Of a stretch of DNA of 50,268 nucleotides, positions 26,112 through 34,372 are shown in pieces. Origin of the DNA: Alsobacter sp040380755 (GTDB taxonomy: Bacteria; Pseudomonadota; Alphaproteobacteria; Rhizobiales; Beijerinckiaceae); NCBI GenBank assembly GCA_040380755.1, contig JBEIIL010000006.1:1-50268 (forward strand), written 5' to 3'. Position 1 is the stretch's first letter. Every line of letters starts with the position of its first letter. A program made the translations under genes and the position numbers. Under the pieces are notes generated by a model. It saw only the letters and a list, made by a program, of their open reading frames with translations, was not told the origin of the DNA and did no database searches.

Positions 26112-26854
26112 GCCGGCGCGTCGCACTGGTCACCGGCGGCGGCAAACGAATCGGCGCGGCGATTGTCCAGCGCCTCGTCGCCGATGGCTTTGACGTCGCG
26201 ATCCATTGCAATGCCTCCCGCACCGAGGCTGAAGCCCTGGCCGCGGCCCTGGCGCCTGTCCGTTGCGCTGTGCTGGTCGCCGACCTCGCCGATGCGCACG
26301 CCGTGGCCGGGCTCGTCCCCGCCACGGTCGCGGCGCTCGGCCGCATCGACGTGCTGGTGAACAGCGCCTCGATGTTCGGCACTGACACGCTGCAGACGTT
26401 CGAAACGGCCGAATGGGATCGCCACTTTGCGGTGAACCTGCGGGCGCCAGCCCTGCTGGCCCGCGACTTCGCCGCCGCGGCGACGCGCGATGCCGCCGCC
26501 CACCCCTGCATCGTCAACATCCTCGACCAGCGAGTGTTCAAGCTGACGCCGCAGAGCTTCAGCTACACCCTGACCAAGGCCGCCCTGCACGCCGCCACCA
26601 CCACCATGGCGCAGGCCCTGGCGCCCGCTATCCGCGTCAACGCGGTTGCGCCGGGGCCGACACTGGCCAATATCCATGACGGCGAGGCCGGCATGGCACG
26701 TGAGGCCGCGGGCATTCCGCTTGGTGAAACGGTCGCCCCGGAGGCCATCGCCGACGCCGTGGCGTGGCTGGTGGCGGCCCGGCACGTCACAGGCCAGACC
26801 ATCGCCGTCGACGGCGGCCAGTCGATCGGCTGGCGCACGCCGGACGTGTTCTGA
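26108..26854 (+). CDS. SDR-family oxidoreductase, pteridine reductase (PTR1/FolM)-like
   Basis: A 248-residue Rossmann protein. The cofactor loop is TGGGKRIGAAI (residues 9-19), the TGGxxRIG form of pteridine reductases rather than TGxxxGIG. The active site reads IVNILDQRVFK with D140 in place of the usual Ser, then Y153 and K157 in YTLTK. The D-Y-K spacing (13 and 4) equals that of Leishmania PTR1 (Asp181, Tyr194, Lys198). FolM-type enzymes reduce dihydromonapterin or dihydrofolate with NADPH. The GTG start at 26108 overlaps the glycosyltransferase stop. Context does not support a folate operon, so the substrate is inferred from motifs alone. Confidence 0.82.
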   Translation: MSRRVALVTGGGKRIGAAIVQRLVADGFDVAIHCNASRTEAEALAAALAPVRCAVLVADLADAHAVAGLVPATVAALGRIDVLVNSASMFGTDTLQTFETAEWDRHFAVNLRAPALLARDFAAAATRDAAAHPCIVNILDQRVFKLTPQSFSYTLTKAALHAATTTMAQALAPAIRVNAVAPGPTLANIHDGEAGMAREAAGIPLGETVAPEAIADAVAWLVAARHVTGQTIAVDGGQSIGWRTPDVF

Positions 26855-26881
26855 GCCGGCACACGGGCCAGAAGACCCTGG

Positions 26882-27697
26882 TCAGGCCAGGGCGATCGCC
26901 GCAATCAGCCGGCCATAATCCGGTTCGGACCGGTGCGTCGTCCGCCGGTAGCTGAAGAACCGGTCCGGATCCGAATAGGTACACAGGCCGAGGTCGACAA
27001 ACGACCCGACCCCGGCGTCTGTCAGCCGCACGCCGATGAAGGCCGGCAGGTTAAAATAGGCATGCCCCTCCCGCGCCGAGGAACCGAAGAAGCGTGCCAG
27101 AGCGGGATCCAGCTGCGTGAACCGTGCGACGAATTCGGGGCCGACCTCATAGGCGGTGGGCCCGATGGTCGGCCCGAGCACCGCCGTCACGGCGGACCGG
27201 CGGGCGCCGAGGCCCTCCATCGCCGCGAGGGTGGATTCCAGCACCCCGGTGAACGCGCCCTTCCAGCCGGCATGACAGGCTCCGACCACGCCGGCCGCAG
27301 CATCGGCGAACAGCACCGGCCCGCAATCAGCCGACGCGACGCCGAGCGCCAGGCCGCGGGTCCGCGTCACCATGCCGTCCACCTGTGGACGCGGTGCCGG
27401 CAGCGGCGCCTCGACCACCGCGACGTCCGGCGAATGCACCTGATGGACAGTGACGAGCCGGTCGGCCGCCACACCCATGTACTGCGCCATCCGGCGCCGG
27501 TTTTCCGCCACCGCCGCCGGCCCGTCGGCCGAGCCCTGGCCGCCATTCAGGCTGGCATAGATCCCGCCCGAGACGCCGCCCTGCCGGGTGAAGAACGCAT
27601 GTGTGATCCCCGGCAGATCCAGCGCGGGGGCCGCAATGGCAACGGCAGGACCACGCTCCTGACCCGTGACGGCTTGGCTCAGTGACAGGTCGGTCAT
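26882..27697 (-). CDS. pgeF: Peptidoglycan editing factor PgeF (laccase-domain, DUF152)
   Basis: A 271-residue member of the YfiH/PgeF family, which keeps wrongly used amino acids out of the peptidoglycan stem peptide (shown in E. coli). Landmarks are HAFFTRQGGVSGGIYASLNG, VHQVHSPDV (Zn His), ASADCGPVLF (Zn Cys), GACHAGWKGAF (Zn His), VLGPTIGPTAYEVGPEF, and the end FFSYRRTTHRSEPDYGRL. The start at 27697 is preceded by GGAG at 5 bases and overlaps the stop of the upstream methyltransferase by 4 bases (ATGA). A much longer frame upstream is not supported. It is the last gene of the lgt-midA-pgeF run. Confidence 0.94.
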   Translation of the reverse strand: MTDLSLSQAVTGQERGPAVAIAAPALDLPGITHAFFTRQGGVSGGIYASLNGGQGSADGPAAVAENRRRMAQYMGVAADRLVTVHQVHSPDVAVVEAPLPAPRPQVDGMVTRTRGLALGVASADCGPVLFADAAAGVVGACHAGWKGAFTGVLESTLAAMEGLGARRSAVTAVLGPTIGPTAYEVGPEFVARFTQLDPALARFFGSSAREGHAYFNLPAFIGVRLTDAGVGSFVDLGLCTYSDPDRFFSYRRTTHRSEPDYGRLIAAIALA

Positions 27698-28803
27698 GGT
27701 GTCTCCGGAGGCACGGAACCGGCTGGCCCTTCGGCCAATTCGAATCCCGGCAGCAAACCGAGCGCAGGATCGCCGAAGGCGAGGGCCTTGAACAGCCCGC
27801 CCATCTGCCCCGGACCGCCGCCGGCAAGGCGGGCAACAGCGGCATCGACGACCGCCGCGCCGGCCTTGGGCGCCAGCACGGCGGCCCGCTCGACCAGTCC
27901 CAGGGCGCACAGGAACACGCCCTGCTCGACAGGTCCCGACACAGTCGCACCGGCCGCCCTGGCGGCCGCCGCCATGGCGGAAAAATCCACATGCACGGTC
28001 AGGTCGCAGTCCCCCGGACGATGCAGCGGATCGACCGATGCATGGCGGGACACCGCCTGCAGCGTGTCGCCAAACCCCGACTGCACGGAGCCGTAGTCCA
28101 GCATCAGCGCCGCACCACCGCTGCGAACCAGGCGGGCCGCCAGCGACGCCACCATGCCGGCGGCAAGTGCAGCCACCTCCAGCATGGCGCCCTCCGCCGC
28201 GTCCGTCCGGACCGCAGGGTCAGGGGTTGGAGACAGGCCGAAGGCAAGCCCGCCCTCGGCGTCGAGCCCGACCAGCCGCTCGTACCAGCCGCCTTTCCGG
28301 CGCACGAACTGGCGGACCGGCAGCGCATCCAGGAATTCGTTGGCGAGCACCAGCAGGGGGCCGGGCGGCATGGACTGCAGGCTGGCGTGCCAGGTCGGCT
28401 GCAGGCCGCAATCGGCGAGCGTTTCCGCCTACACGGCCCGCAGCACCGGGCTGGTCTCCACCAGGTGCAGATCGATGGCGGCATGGAACGGCGGCAGCGC
28501 CCGTGCGGCCCGCAGCGCGTCCCGCATCAGCGTGCCGCGACCGGGCCCGAGCTCGCACAGCACCACCCGCGGCGGCGCGCCCATGCGCTGCCAGACGGCG
28601 GCCGCCCACAGGCCGAGCAGCTCGCCGAACATCTGGGTAATTTCCGGCGCGGTCGTGAAGTCACCGGCCACGCCGAACGGATCGCGGGTGGTGTAGTAGC
28701 CGTCGTGGGGGTCGCCCAGGGCGAGGGCCATGTAGCGATCAATGCTGATCGGGCCGTCCTGCGCGATCAGCGCGGCGATCCACCGGGCTAGCGGCGTCGT
28801 CAC
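27694..28803 (-). pseudogene. MidA/NDUFAF7-type SAM methyltransferase gene interrupted by one amber codon
   Basis: Two pieces in the same frame make one full-length member of the MidA family (the mitochondrial homologue NDUFAF7 methylates an Arg of complex I). The first part holds DGPISIDRYMALALGDPHDG, GDFTTAPEITQMFGELLG and the SAM loop CELGPGRGTLMRD. It stops at TAG 28431-28429 within HLVETSPVLRAV. The frame then continues through AETLADCGLQPTWH and the intact rest (LLVLANEFLDALPVRQFVRR, LMLDYGS). Relatives commonly have Gln at that position, so a single CAG-to-TAG change explains the break. The start is GTG 28803, overlapping the lgt stop (GTGA), and the stop overlaps pgeF (ATGA). It could be a recent mutation, readthrough or a sequencing error. 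A restart at ATG 28371 would lack the SAM loop. Confidence 0.88.
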
Positions 28804-29660
28804 GGACGCACCGCCTCCACCGCCGGACGACGCAGGGCCCGCAGCGTCAGCCATGCGCCCGCGGCCACCAGTGGCAGGGACAGCAGCATCCCCATGGTGC
28901 TGCCGGCGATCAGGAACCCCAACTGCGGATCGGGCTCGCGGAAGAACTCGCAGCCGATCCGTGCCACGCCGTAGCCGATGCCGAACAGCCCGCAGACGAG
29001 GCCGGGCCGGCGCAGCGCCCCAAGCCGGATCGCCAAAGCGAGCAGCAGGAACAGCAGCAGCCCCTCGGTTGCGGCCTCATAAAGCTGGCTCGGATGCCGC
29101 GGCAACGGTCCGCCATGGGGGAACACGAAGGCCCAGCTGACATCGGCGACCCGGCCCCACAGCTCACCATTGATGAAATTGGCGATGCGACCGAACAACA
29201 GGCCGACGGGAGCGGCCCCCGCGGTGACGTCGGCCAGCGACAGCACGGGCAGTCCACGACGCCGCGCCAGGATTGTCAGCGCCACGAGACAGCCGGCCAG
29301 CCCGCCATGAAACGCCATGCCGCCGCGCCACACTGCGATGATCTCGCCGGGATTTTCGAGGAAGAAGGCAGGATTGTAGAACAGCACATAGCCGAGCCGC
29401 CCGCCGATCACGACACCGGCCGCCGCATAGACCAGCAGGTCGTCGAGGTCGATGGCGGAAGGCCGCACGCGGCCGCCCCACAGCGCCGCATTCGCGGCGA
29501 TGCGTCGCGCATAGAGCCAGCCCAGCACCAGCCCCGCCACATAGGCCAGCGCATACCAGCGGATGGCAAGCGGGCCGACGCTGAACAGCACCGGGTCGAT
29601 GGCCGGGAATGTCAGCGCCAGTGTTGGCGCCGCCATCATCGCCATGGGAAGCACGGACAT
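28800..29660 (-). CDS. lgt: Prolipoprotein diacylglyceryl transferase
   Basis: A 286-residue inner-membrane enzyme that transfers diacylglycerol from phosphatidylglycerol to the lipobox Cys of prolipoproteins, the first step of lipoprotein maturation. About seven hydrophobic helices are visible. Key motifs are IRWYALAYVAG, AVWRGGMAFHGGLAG (catalytic-region His) and the Lgt signature LLFGRIANFINGELWGR, followed by HPSQLYEA. GGAG stands 5 bases ahead of the ATG. The gene starts the run lgt-midA-pgeF, with a 4-base overlap into midA, and is divergent from ubiK. Confidence 0.96.
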   Translation of the reverse strand: MSVLPMAMMAAPTLALTFPAIDPVLFSVGPLAIRWYALAYVAGLVLGWLYARRIAANAALWGGRVRPSAIDLDDLLVYAAAGVVIGGRLGYVLFYNPAFFLENPGEIIAVWRGGMAFHGGLAGCLVALTILARRRGLPVLSLADVTAGAAPVGLLFGRIANFINGELWGRVADVSWAFVFPHGGPLPRHPSQLYEAATEGLLLFLLLALAIRLGALRRPGLVCGLFGIGYGVARIGCEFFREPDPQLGFLIAGSTMGMLLSLPLVAAGAWLTLRALRRPAVEAVRP

Positions 29661-29794
29661 GCTGTCTCCGGGACTGCGATCACGGCGCCTGAATGGTCCG
29701 CCCGCCCCTCCCCGTCAAGCGCTGCCGCCGGGTCGCGGCACCGCGGGCGACATGCTAGAAGACGCGCCTTCGGCCCGGCGCAGGAGCGATCACC

Positions 29795-30064
29795 ATGGCC
29801 CAGAACCGACTTCTCGACGATGTCGCCCGCCTGTTCACCGACGCAGCCGGCATGGCCCAGGGCGTTCGGCGCGAGATCGAGGCGGTGGTCAAGGCGCAGA
29901 TGGAGCGCCTGGTCCGCGACATGGATGTCGTCACCCGCGAGGAATTCGAGGCGGCGCGCGAAATGGCCGTGCTCGCCCGTGAGGAAAACGAACGTCTCGC
30001 CGCCCGGATCGAGGCGCTCGAGGCCCGGCTGGGGGCGACCGCCGAGACACCGCCGGCCACCTGA
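29795..30064 (+). CDS. ubiK: UbiK/BMFP family accessory factor (DUF526)
   Basis: An 89-residue, mostly helical protein. The pattern LLDDVARLFTDAAGMAQGVR, then EIEAVVKAQMERLVRDMDVV and TREEFEAAREMAVLAREENE fits the UbiK/BMFP family: an amphipathic N-terminal helix and a C-terminal coiled coil that trimerises. UbiK helps the aerobic ubiquinone biosynthesis complex with UbiJ in enterobacteria, while the Brucella homologue BMFP has membrane-fusing activity in vitro. AGGAG lies about 9 bases before the ATG. It is divergent from lgt, 134 bases apart. Confidence 0.92.
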   Translation: MAQNRLLDDVARLFTDAAGMAQGVRREIEAVVKAQMERLVRDMDVVTREEFEAAREMAVLAREENERLAARIEALEARLGATAETPPAT

Positions 30065-30354
30065 AACGAGCCCCAAGGCGCAACCCGGGCGTGCGTCTGC
30101 GGGACGTCACCTGTGGACGGATCGGACCCCGTGATTGTGCCCGCAGGGCGAATCCCGGACGGTCCATCTCGCTCGTTGTGCCGCGTGACTCGCCCGCGCT
30201 ATCGTCGACAGACAGGTGATTCGCTGATCCGTCAGAGGCTTCTGCCTCCGGCGGCAGCGAGGCCCCGTTGCCGGTCGATGGCTCACGACCACGGTCGTGC
30301 CAGGACGGGCGGCGAGCATCGCGCAACGGGCCGCAAGGCCAGCCGGGGTTATGA
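30065..30354. other. Intergenic stretch between ubiK and the YbjN gene
   Basis: No credible gene is visible in these 290 bases. A 16-base near-palindrome, CACGACC-AC-GGTCGTG, lies at 30284-30299. It could be a weak hairpin or a regulator site for the YbjN gene starting 55 bases later. No intrinsic terminator with a T-run follows ubiK. Confidence 0.35.
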
Positions 30355-30858
30355 ATGTCTGCAATTGAAGTCGACGCCGCCGAACGCGCCGAGCACCCGC
30401 TTGACGTGGTGGAGCGCCTCGCCGCCGGCAATGACTGGTGCTTCGACCGCGAGGTCGAGAACGAGATCTCCGTGTCGGTGGATGGCAGCTGGTCGGAATA
30501 CCAGGTGGCCTTCACCTGGCTCGACGAGATGGAGGCACTGCACGTTGCCTGCGCGTTTGGCCTCAAGGTGCCGCCCCGCCGTCGCGCCGAGGTGCTCGAG
30601 CTCGTGACCCTCGTCAACGAGCAGCTCTGGGTCGGCCATTTCGACCTGTGGGCCGGCGAGGATGTGGTGATGTTCCGCCATGCCCTTCTGCTGGCTGGCG
30701 GCGTCCAGCCCAATGGCAGGCAGTGCGAAAGCCTGCTCGCCGTCGCGATCGATGCCTGCGACCGCTACTATCAGGCCTTCCAGTTCGTGCTCTGGGCGGG
30801 CAAGACCCCGCGCGAGGCGCTGGAGACCGCCTTGTTCGAAACCGTCGGCGAGGCCTGA
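30355..30858 (+). CDS. YbjN domain-containing protein
   Basis: A 167-residue soluble protein. HPLDVVERLAAGNDWCFDRE, then ENEISVSVDGSWSEYQVAFT and LVTLVNEQLWVGHFDLWAGE match the YbjN domain, structurally related to type III secretion chaperones. Its role is unclear; E. coli YbjN affects stress tolerance and motility. The alphaproteobacterial order ybjN-proC is well conserved, and proC starts 85 bases downstream here. The start at ATG 30355 has only a weak ribosome site (GGGG). Confidence 0.9.
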   Translation: MSAIEVDAAERAEHPLDVVERLAAGNDWCFDREVENEISVSVDGSWSEYQVAFTWLDEMEALHVACAFGLKVPPRRRAEVLELVTLVNEQLWVGHFDLWAGEDVVMFRHALLLAGGVQPNGRQCESLLAVAIDACDRYYQAFQFVLWAGKTPREALETALFETVGEA

Positions 30859-30943
30859 CCTGCCTGTCCGACGGCGGCTCGACAGGCCGGCTCCGCTCGC
30901 GGCATAACGGAGCGGCCCGATCCGGGCTTGCGTGAGGCCGACC

Positions 30944-31780
30944 ATGACCGCTCCGCATTCCAACGCCGCCCTGCCGGCGTCACTGATCCTCGCCGGCTGC
31001 GGCAAGATGGGCGGCGCCATGCTGGAGGGCTGGGTCCGCATGGGCCTGCGCGGCGATGCCGTGACGGTTATCGACCCCCATGCGTCGCCGGCGCTCGTCG
31101 CGTTCTGCGACCAGCACGACATCGGCCTCAATCCCTCGGTCGGCAGCTATGGCGCGCCCGAGGTCCTCGTGCTCGGCATCAAGCCGCAGATGCTGGACGA
31201 GGCCGCTGCCGACCTTTCGCCGCTCGCCGGGCCTGACACGCTGGTCGTGTCGATCCTCGCCGGCAAGACCATCGCCGACCTGCGCGCCCGGCTGCCCGAC
31301 GTCGGAGCCGTGGTCAGGGCCATGCCCAACCTTCCCGCCTCGGTCCAGCGCGGCATCACCGGCTGTGCCGCATCGCCGGATGTCAGCGCCGCCCAGCGCG
31401 CCAGCACCGACGCGCTGCTCTCCGGCATCGGCCTCATCGAATGGCTGCCAAGCGAGGACCTGATCGATGCCGTGACGGCGGTGTCGGGCTCAGGTCCCGC
31501 CTATGTGTTCTATCTCGCCGAATGCCTCGCCCGCGCCGGCGCAGCGCTGGGATTGCCGCAGGACATGGCCGAACGCCTGGCGCGCGCCACGGTCGAGGGT
31601 GCCGGCGAGCTCATGCACCGGTCAGATCTCGCGCCGGGCACCCTGCGCGAGAACGTCACCTCGCCGGGCGGCACCACCGCCGCCGCGCTGGCGGTGCTGA
31701 TGGCCGGCGACGGCCTCGACCCGCTGATGCGCAACGCGGTGACGGCGGCCCGCCGTCGCGCCGGCGAGCTCAGCGGCTGA
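30944..31780 (+). CDS. proC: Pyrroline-5-carboxylate reductase
   Basis: A 278-residue enzyme that reduces pyrroline-5-carboxylate to L-proline with NAD(P)H, the last step of proline synthesis. The cofactor loop is LILAGCGKMGGAMLEGW (residues 14-30). VVRAMPNLPASVQRGITG and the P5CR signature run from AVSGSGPAYVFYLAECLARA to LRENVTSPGGTTAAALAVL, containing the substrate-binding residues. GAGG precedes ATG 30944 by 7 bases; a GTG at 30932 is in frame but less likely. It follows the YbjN gene and precedes the COQ9/TetR-like gene on the same strand. Confidence 0.96.
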   Translation: MTAPHSNAALPASLILAGCGKMGGAMLEGWVRMGLRGDAVTVIDPHASPALVAFCDQHDIGLNPSVGSYGAPEVLVLGIKPQMLDEAAADLSPLAGPDTLVVSILAGKTIADLRARLPDVGAVVRAMPNLPASVQRGITGCAASPDVSAAQRASTDALLSGIGLIEWLPSEDLIDAVTAVSGSGPAYVFYLAECLARAGAALGLPQDMAERLARATVEGAGELMHRSDLAPGTLRENVTSPGGTTAAALAVLMAGDGLDPLMRNAVTAARRRAGELSG

Positions 31781-31855
31781 CCGTCGCGCCCGCGCGCCCT
31801 TCCGGTCGGACCCGACCGACCCTATCTTGAAGGGTGAACCCGCTAGGAGGTCGCC

Positions 31856-32632
31856 ATGGCCAGGGAACCCGCCCGCAAGCCCCGCAAGCCGCGCCAGTCG
31901 GCTGATGCAGCCGCGTCTGTGGCTCCGCCCCCCACCGGCACGCCGCGTGACCGGATCGTCGACGCCCTGATGGCGCTCGCCGCCGCCCGCGACTGGGACG
32001 AGATCCGTCTTGGCGACATCGCCGCGGAGGCCGGGCTGACGCTGGCCGAGCTGCGCGAGCACGTGCCCTCCAAGGGCGCGATCCTGGCGGCCTTCAACCG
32101 CCGCATCGACCGCGTGGTGCTCGAAGGCATCAGCGACGACCTGGCCGACGAATCCGTCAAGGACCGCGTGTTCGACGTGATGATGCGCCGGTTCGACGCG
32201 CTGGCGCCCTACCGGGACGCCCTGAAGCGAATGGTCCCGGCCCTGCGGCGCGACCCGCTGGCGCTCGGCGCGCTGAACGGCCTCGCGCTCAACTCCCAGC
32301 GCTACATGCTGGAATCGGCGGGCGTCGACACCGAGGGACCGCTCGGCTCCGTCAAGCTGCAGGGCGCCGTCCTGGTCTTCGCCCGCGTGCTCGACACCTG
32401 GCTGGACGACGAGGATCCCGGCTTCGCCAAGACCATGGCAGCCCTCGACCGGGAACTGACCCGCGGCGGGCGCATCCTCGGCGGCTTGGCCGATGCCTGC
32501 CGGCTGACCGCGCCCTTCCGCGCCATCTTCACCCGCGCCGCCGACCGCGGCCGCCGGGCCCGCGAGCGCCAGCGCGCCCGCCGGGACACGCGCGAAGACG
32601 GCTACGACGACGACAGGGTCACGGCGGTCTGA
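31856..32632 (+). CDS. TetR/COQ9-like protein
   Basis: A 258-residue helical protein. After a Lys/Pro-rich start, residues 31-85 form a TetR-type helix-turn-helix (RDRIVDALMALAAARDWDEI, DIAAEAGLTLAELREHVPSK, GAILAAFN). The following DRVFDVMMRRFDALAPYRDA and LNGLALNSQRYMLESAGVD resemble the COQ9 branch, whose mitochondrial member binds lipids in ubiquinone synthesis. The C-terminus is very Arg-rich (RRARERQRARRD). It could be a DNA-binding regulator or a COQ9-like lipid protein; ubiK is only 1.8 kb away. AGGAGG stands 5 bases before the ATG. The next gene begins 3 bases after its stop. Confidence 0.83.
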   Translation: MAREPARKPRKPRQSADAAASVAPPPTGTPRDRIVDALMALAAARDWDEIRLGDIAAEAGLTLAELREHVPSKGAILAAFNRRIDRVVLEGISDDLADESVKDRVFDVMMRRFDALAPYRDALKRMVPALRRDPLALGALNGLALNSQRYMLESAGVDTEGPLGSVKLQGAVLVFARVLDTWLDDEDPGFAKTMAALDRELTRGGRILGGLADACRLTAPFRAIFTRAADRGRRARERQRARRDTREDGYDDDRVTAV

Positions 32633-32635
32633 ACG

Positions 32636-32992
32636 ATGGCGGGTCAGTCTCCGGCGCCGACGATCGGCTTCGATGCCTTCCTGAACGTCGACATCCGGGT
32701 GGGCACGGTGATCGCCGTAGAGCCGTTCCCGGAGGCGCGCAAGCCGGCGCTGAAGCTGATGATTGATTTTGGCCCGGAGATCGGCACCCGCCGCTCCTCG
32801 GCCCAGATCACCGTCAACCACAAGCCCGAGGACCTCGTCGGCCGGCAGGTGCTGGCCGTGGTGAACTTCGCGCCGCGCCAGATCGGGCCGTTCATGTCGC
32901 AGGTGCTGACACTCGGCGTTCCCGACGCCGCCGGCGAGGTCATGCTGATCGGCCCCGACCGCCCGGTGCCGAACGGCGGCCGCCTTTACTGA
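32636..32992 (+). CDS. csaA: tRNA-binding protein, CsaA type
   Basis: A 118-residue OB-fold protein. FDAFLNVDIRVGTVIAVEPF, then PALKLMIDFGPEIGTRRSSA, VNHKPEDLVGRQVLAVVNFA and QIGPFMSQVLTLGVPDAAGE run along the whole CsaA family. CsaA dimers bind tRNA through the fold shared with the EMAP and PheT domains and have chaperone-like activity. It starts 3 bases after the TetR/COQ9-like stop and probably forms the end of that transcript. It converges with the sensor kinase gene; a hairpin lies between them. Confidence 0.94.
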   Translation: MAGQSPAPTIGFDAFLNVDIRVGTVIAVEPFPEARKPALKLMIDFGPEIGTRRSSAQITVNHKPEDLVGRQVLAVVNFAPRQIGPFMSQVLTLGVPDAAGEVMLIGPDRPVPNGGRLY

Positions 32993-32998
32993 GCCGGT

Positions 32999-33018
32999 GC
33001 GTCCCTAAACCGGGACGC
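32999..33018. terminator. Hairpin between convergent genes, spanning the kinase stop codon
   Basis: GCGTCCC (32999-33005) pairs with GGGACGC (33012-33018) across TAAACC. The stop codon of the kinase gene (33007-33005) sits inside it, and the csaA stop lies 7 bases to the left. There is no T-run, so it may be a weak bidirectional terminator or a stabiliser of both 3' ends. Confidence 0.4.
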
Positions 33019-34369
33019 GGACGGTCGCGCGCAGGCCCCCGAGCGGGCTTGCACCGAGCTGGACATCGCCGCCATGCGAGCGCGCGATGTCGCGTGCGAT
33101 GGCAAGGCCGAGCCCGGTTCCGCCCTCGTCGACATTGCGGGCCTCGTCCAGCCGCACGAACGGCTTGAACACCTCGTCGCGATTTTCGGCTGGAATGCCC
33201 GGACCATCGTCATCGATGGTGATCGTCAGCCAGCGCTCGTCATGCACCGCCGTCAGCGCAATGCGATCACCGTGGCGCGCAGCGTTGGACACGAGATTGC
33301 CGAGGCAGCGCTTGAAAGCGTCGGGACGGACGATGGCGATCGGGTCGCCGCTCACCGTGACGGCCGTGGCGTGCCCGTCACGTTCGGCGTCGGCCTTCAG
33401 CGCCGCCAGCATCGCACCCATGTCGGTTTCGACCGCCTGCTCGCCGGCGTCGCCGCGGGCGAAGGCCAGATAGGCCTCCAGCATGCGGCTCATCTCGTCC
33501 ACGTCCTTCTTCAGCGCATCGATCTCGGGCGCGTCCTCGTCCATCAGCGCCAGCGACAGCTTGAAGCGCGTCAGGATCGTGCGCAGGTCGTGGCTGACCC
33601 CGTTGAGCATGGCGGTGCGCTGCTCGATGGCGCGCTCAATGCGCCGGCGCATCTCGATGAAGGCATGGCCGGCCTGTCGGACCTCGCGCGCGCCGCGCGG
33701 CCGGAACTCGATCTCGCGGCCCTTGCCGAAGCTTTCGGCGGCCTGCGCGAGGCGCAGGATCGGCCGGATCTGGTTGCGCAGGAACAGCACCGCAATGCCG
33801 AGCAGCACCAGCGAAGTCCCAACCATCCACATCAGGAAGATGTGCGAGTTCGACGCATAGGCCTGCGACCGCCGGGTCAGCACCCGCAGCACGCCCTTGT
33901 CGAGCTGCACCCGGATCTCGACGATGTTGGACTTGCCGACGGTATCGATCCAGAACGGCCGGCCGATCTGCCGGCGCAGCTCGCGCGACAGCGTGCCGTC
34001 CAGGATCGAGAAGAACGGTTTGGGCGCCGGCGGCGGCAGCGGGCCGGGCGGCAGCATCTCGACATCGAGGCCGAGGCGGTCGCCGGCGATGCGCTCCAGC
34101 GTCTCGAAGTTCGTGTCCTGCGGATAGCTCTCCGCGACATCGATGAGGGCGGCGATGTCCTGCGTCACCGCGGCCGACAGGCGCCGGGTCACGGTCTGCC
34201 AGTGCCGCTCCATGAACGCATAGGCGAGCACCGATTGCAGGATCACCATCGGGGCAATGATGATGATCAGGGCCCGGGCGAACAGTCCCTTCGGCAGGAA
34301 TGCACCGAACCAGCGCGCCACCCGCCGGACGGCGGCACGCGGACGGCGCAGGAACCCCCAAACCGCCAC
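33005..34369 (-). CDS. Sensor histidine kinase, EnvZ-like
   Basis: A 454-residue inner-membrane kinase. Helix 1 lies at about 30-52 (ARALIIIIAPMVILQSVLAY), a periplasmic sensor region at 53-175, and helix 2 at 176-198. HAMP follows (NQIRPILRLAQAAESFGKG), then the H-box with H260 in MLNGVSHDLRTILTRFKLSL. The N-box is NLVSNAARHGD and the ATP lid TIDDDGPGIP then GTGLGLAIARDIARSHGG. The NGVSHDLRT-LTRF form is that of EnvZ. It starts at a GTG 3 bases after the response regulator and presumably phosphorylates it. The signal is unknown; the periplasmic domain is Pro-rich (PPGPLPPPAPKPF). Confidence 0.93.
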   Translation of the reverse strand: MAVWGFLRRPRAAVRRVARWFGAFLPKGLFARALIIIIAPMVILQSVLAYAFMERHWQTVTRRLSAAVTQDIAALIDVAESYPQDTNFETLERIAGDRLGLDVEMLPPGPLPPPAPKPFFSILDGTLSRELRRQIGRPFWIDTVGKSNIVEIRVQLDKGVLRVLTRRSQAYASNSHIFLMWMVGTSLVLLGIAVLFLRNQIRPILRLAQAAESFGKGREIEFRPRGAREVRQAGHAFIEMRRRIERAIEQRTAMLNGVSHDLRTILTRFKLSLALMDEDAPEIDALKKDVDEMSRMLEAYLAFARGDAGEQAVETDMGAMLAALKADAERDGHATAVTVSGDPIAIVRPDAFKRCLGNLVSNAARHGDRIALTAVHDERWLTITIDDDGPGIPAENRDEVFKPFVRLDEARNVDEGGTGLGLAIARDIARSHGGDVQLGASPLGGLRATVRVPV

Positions 34370-34372
34370 GGC

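Noticed and set aside
27698..27910. N-terminal extension of the pgeF frame
   Set aside because: The added 71 residues are Arg/Gly-rich and overlap the methyltransferase; the ribosome site and ATGA overlap support ATG 27697.
28369..28371. Independent gene starting at ATG 28371 for the second half of the MidA-like protein
   Set aside because: It would lack the SAM-binding loop, and the frame is continuous upstream except for one TAG, so one interrupted gene is the simpler reading.
30284..30299. CACGACC-AC-GGTCGTG as a terminator of ubiK
   Set aside because: There is no T-run, and it lies 220 bases after the gene. Kept only as a note in the intergenic entry.
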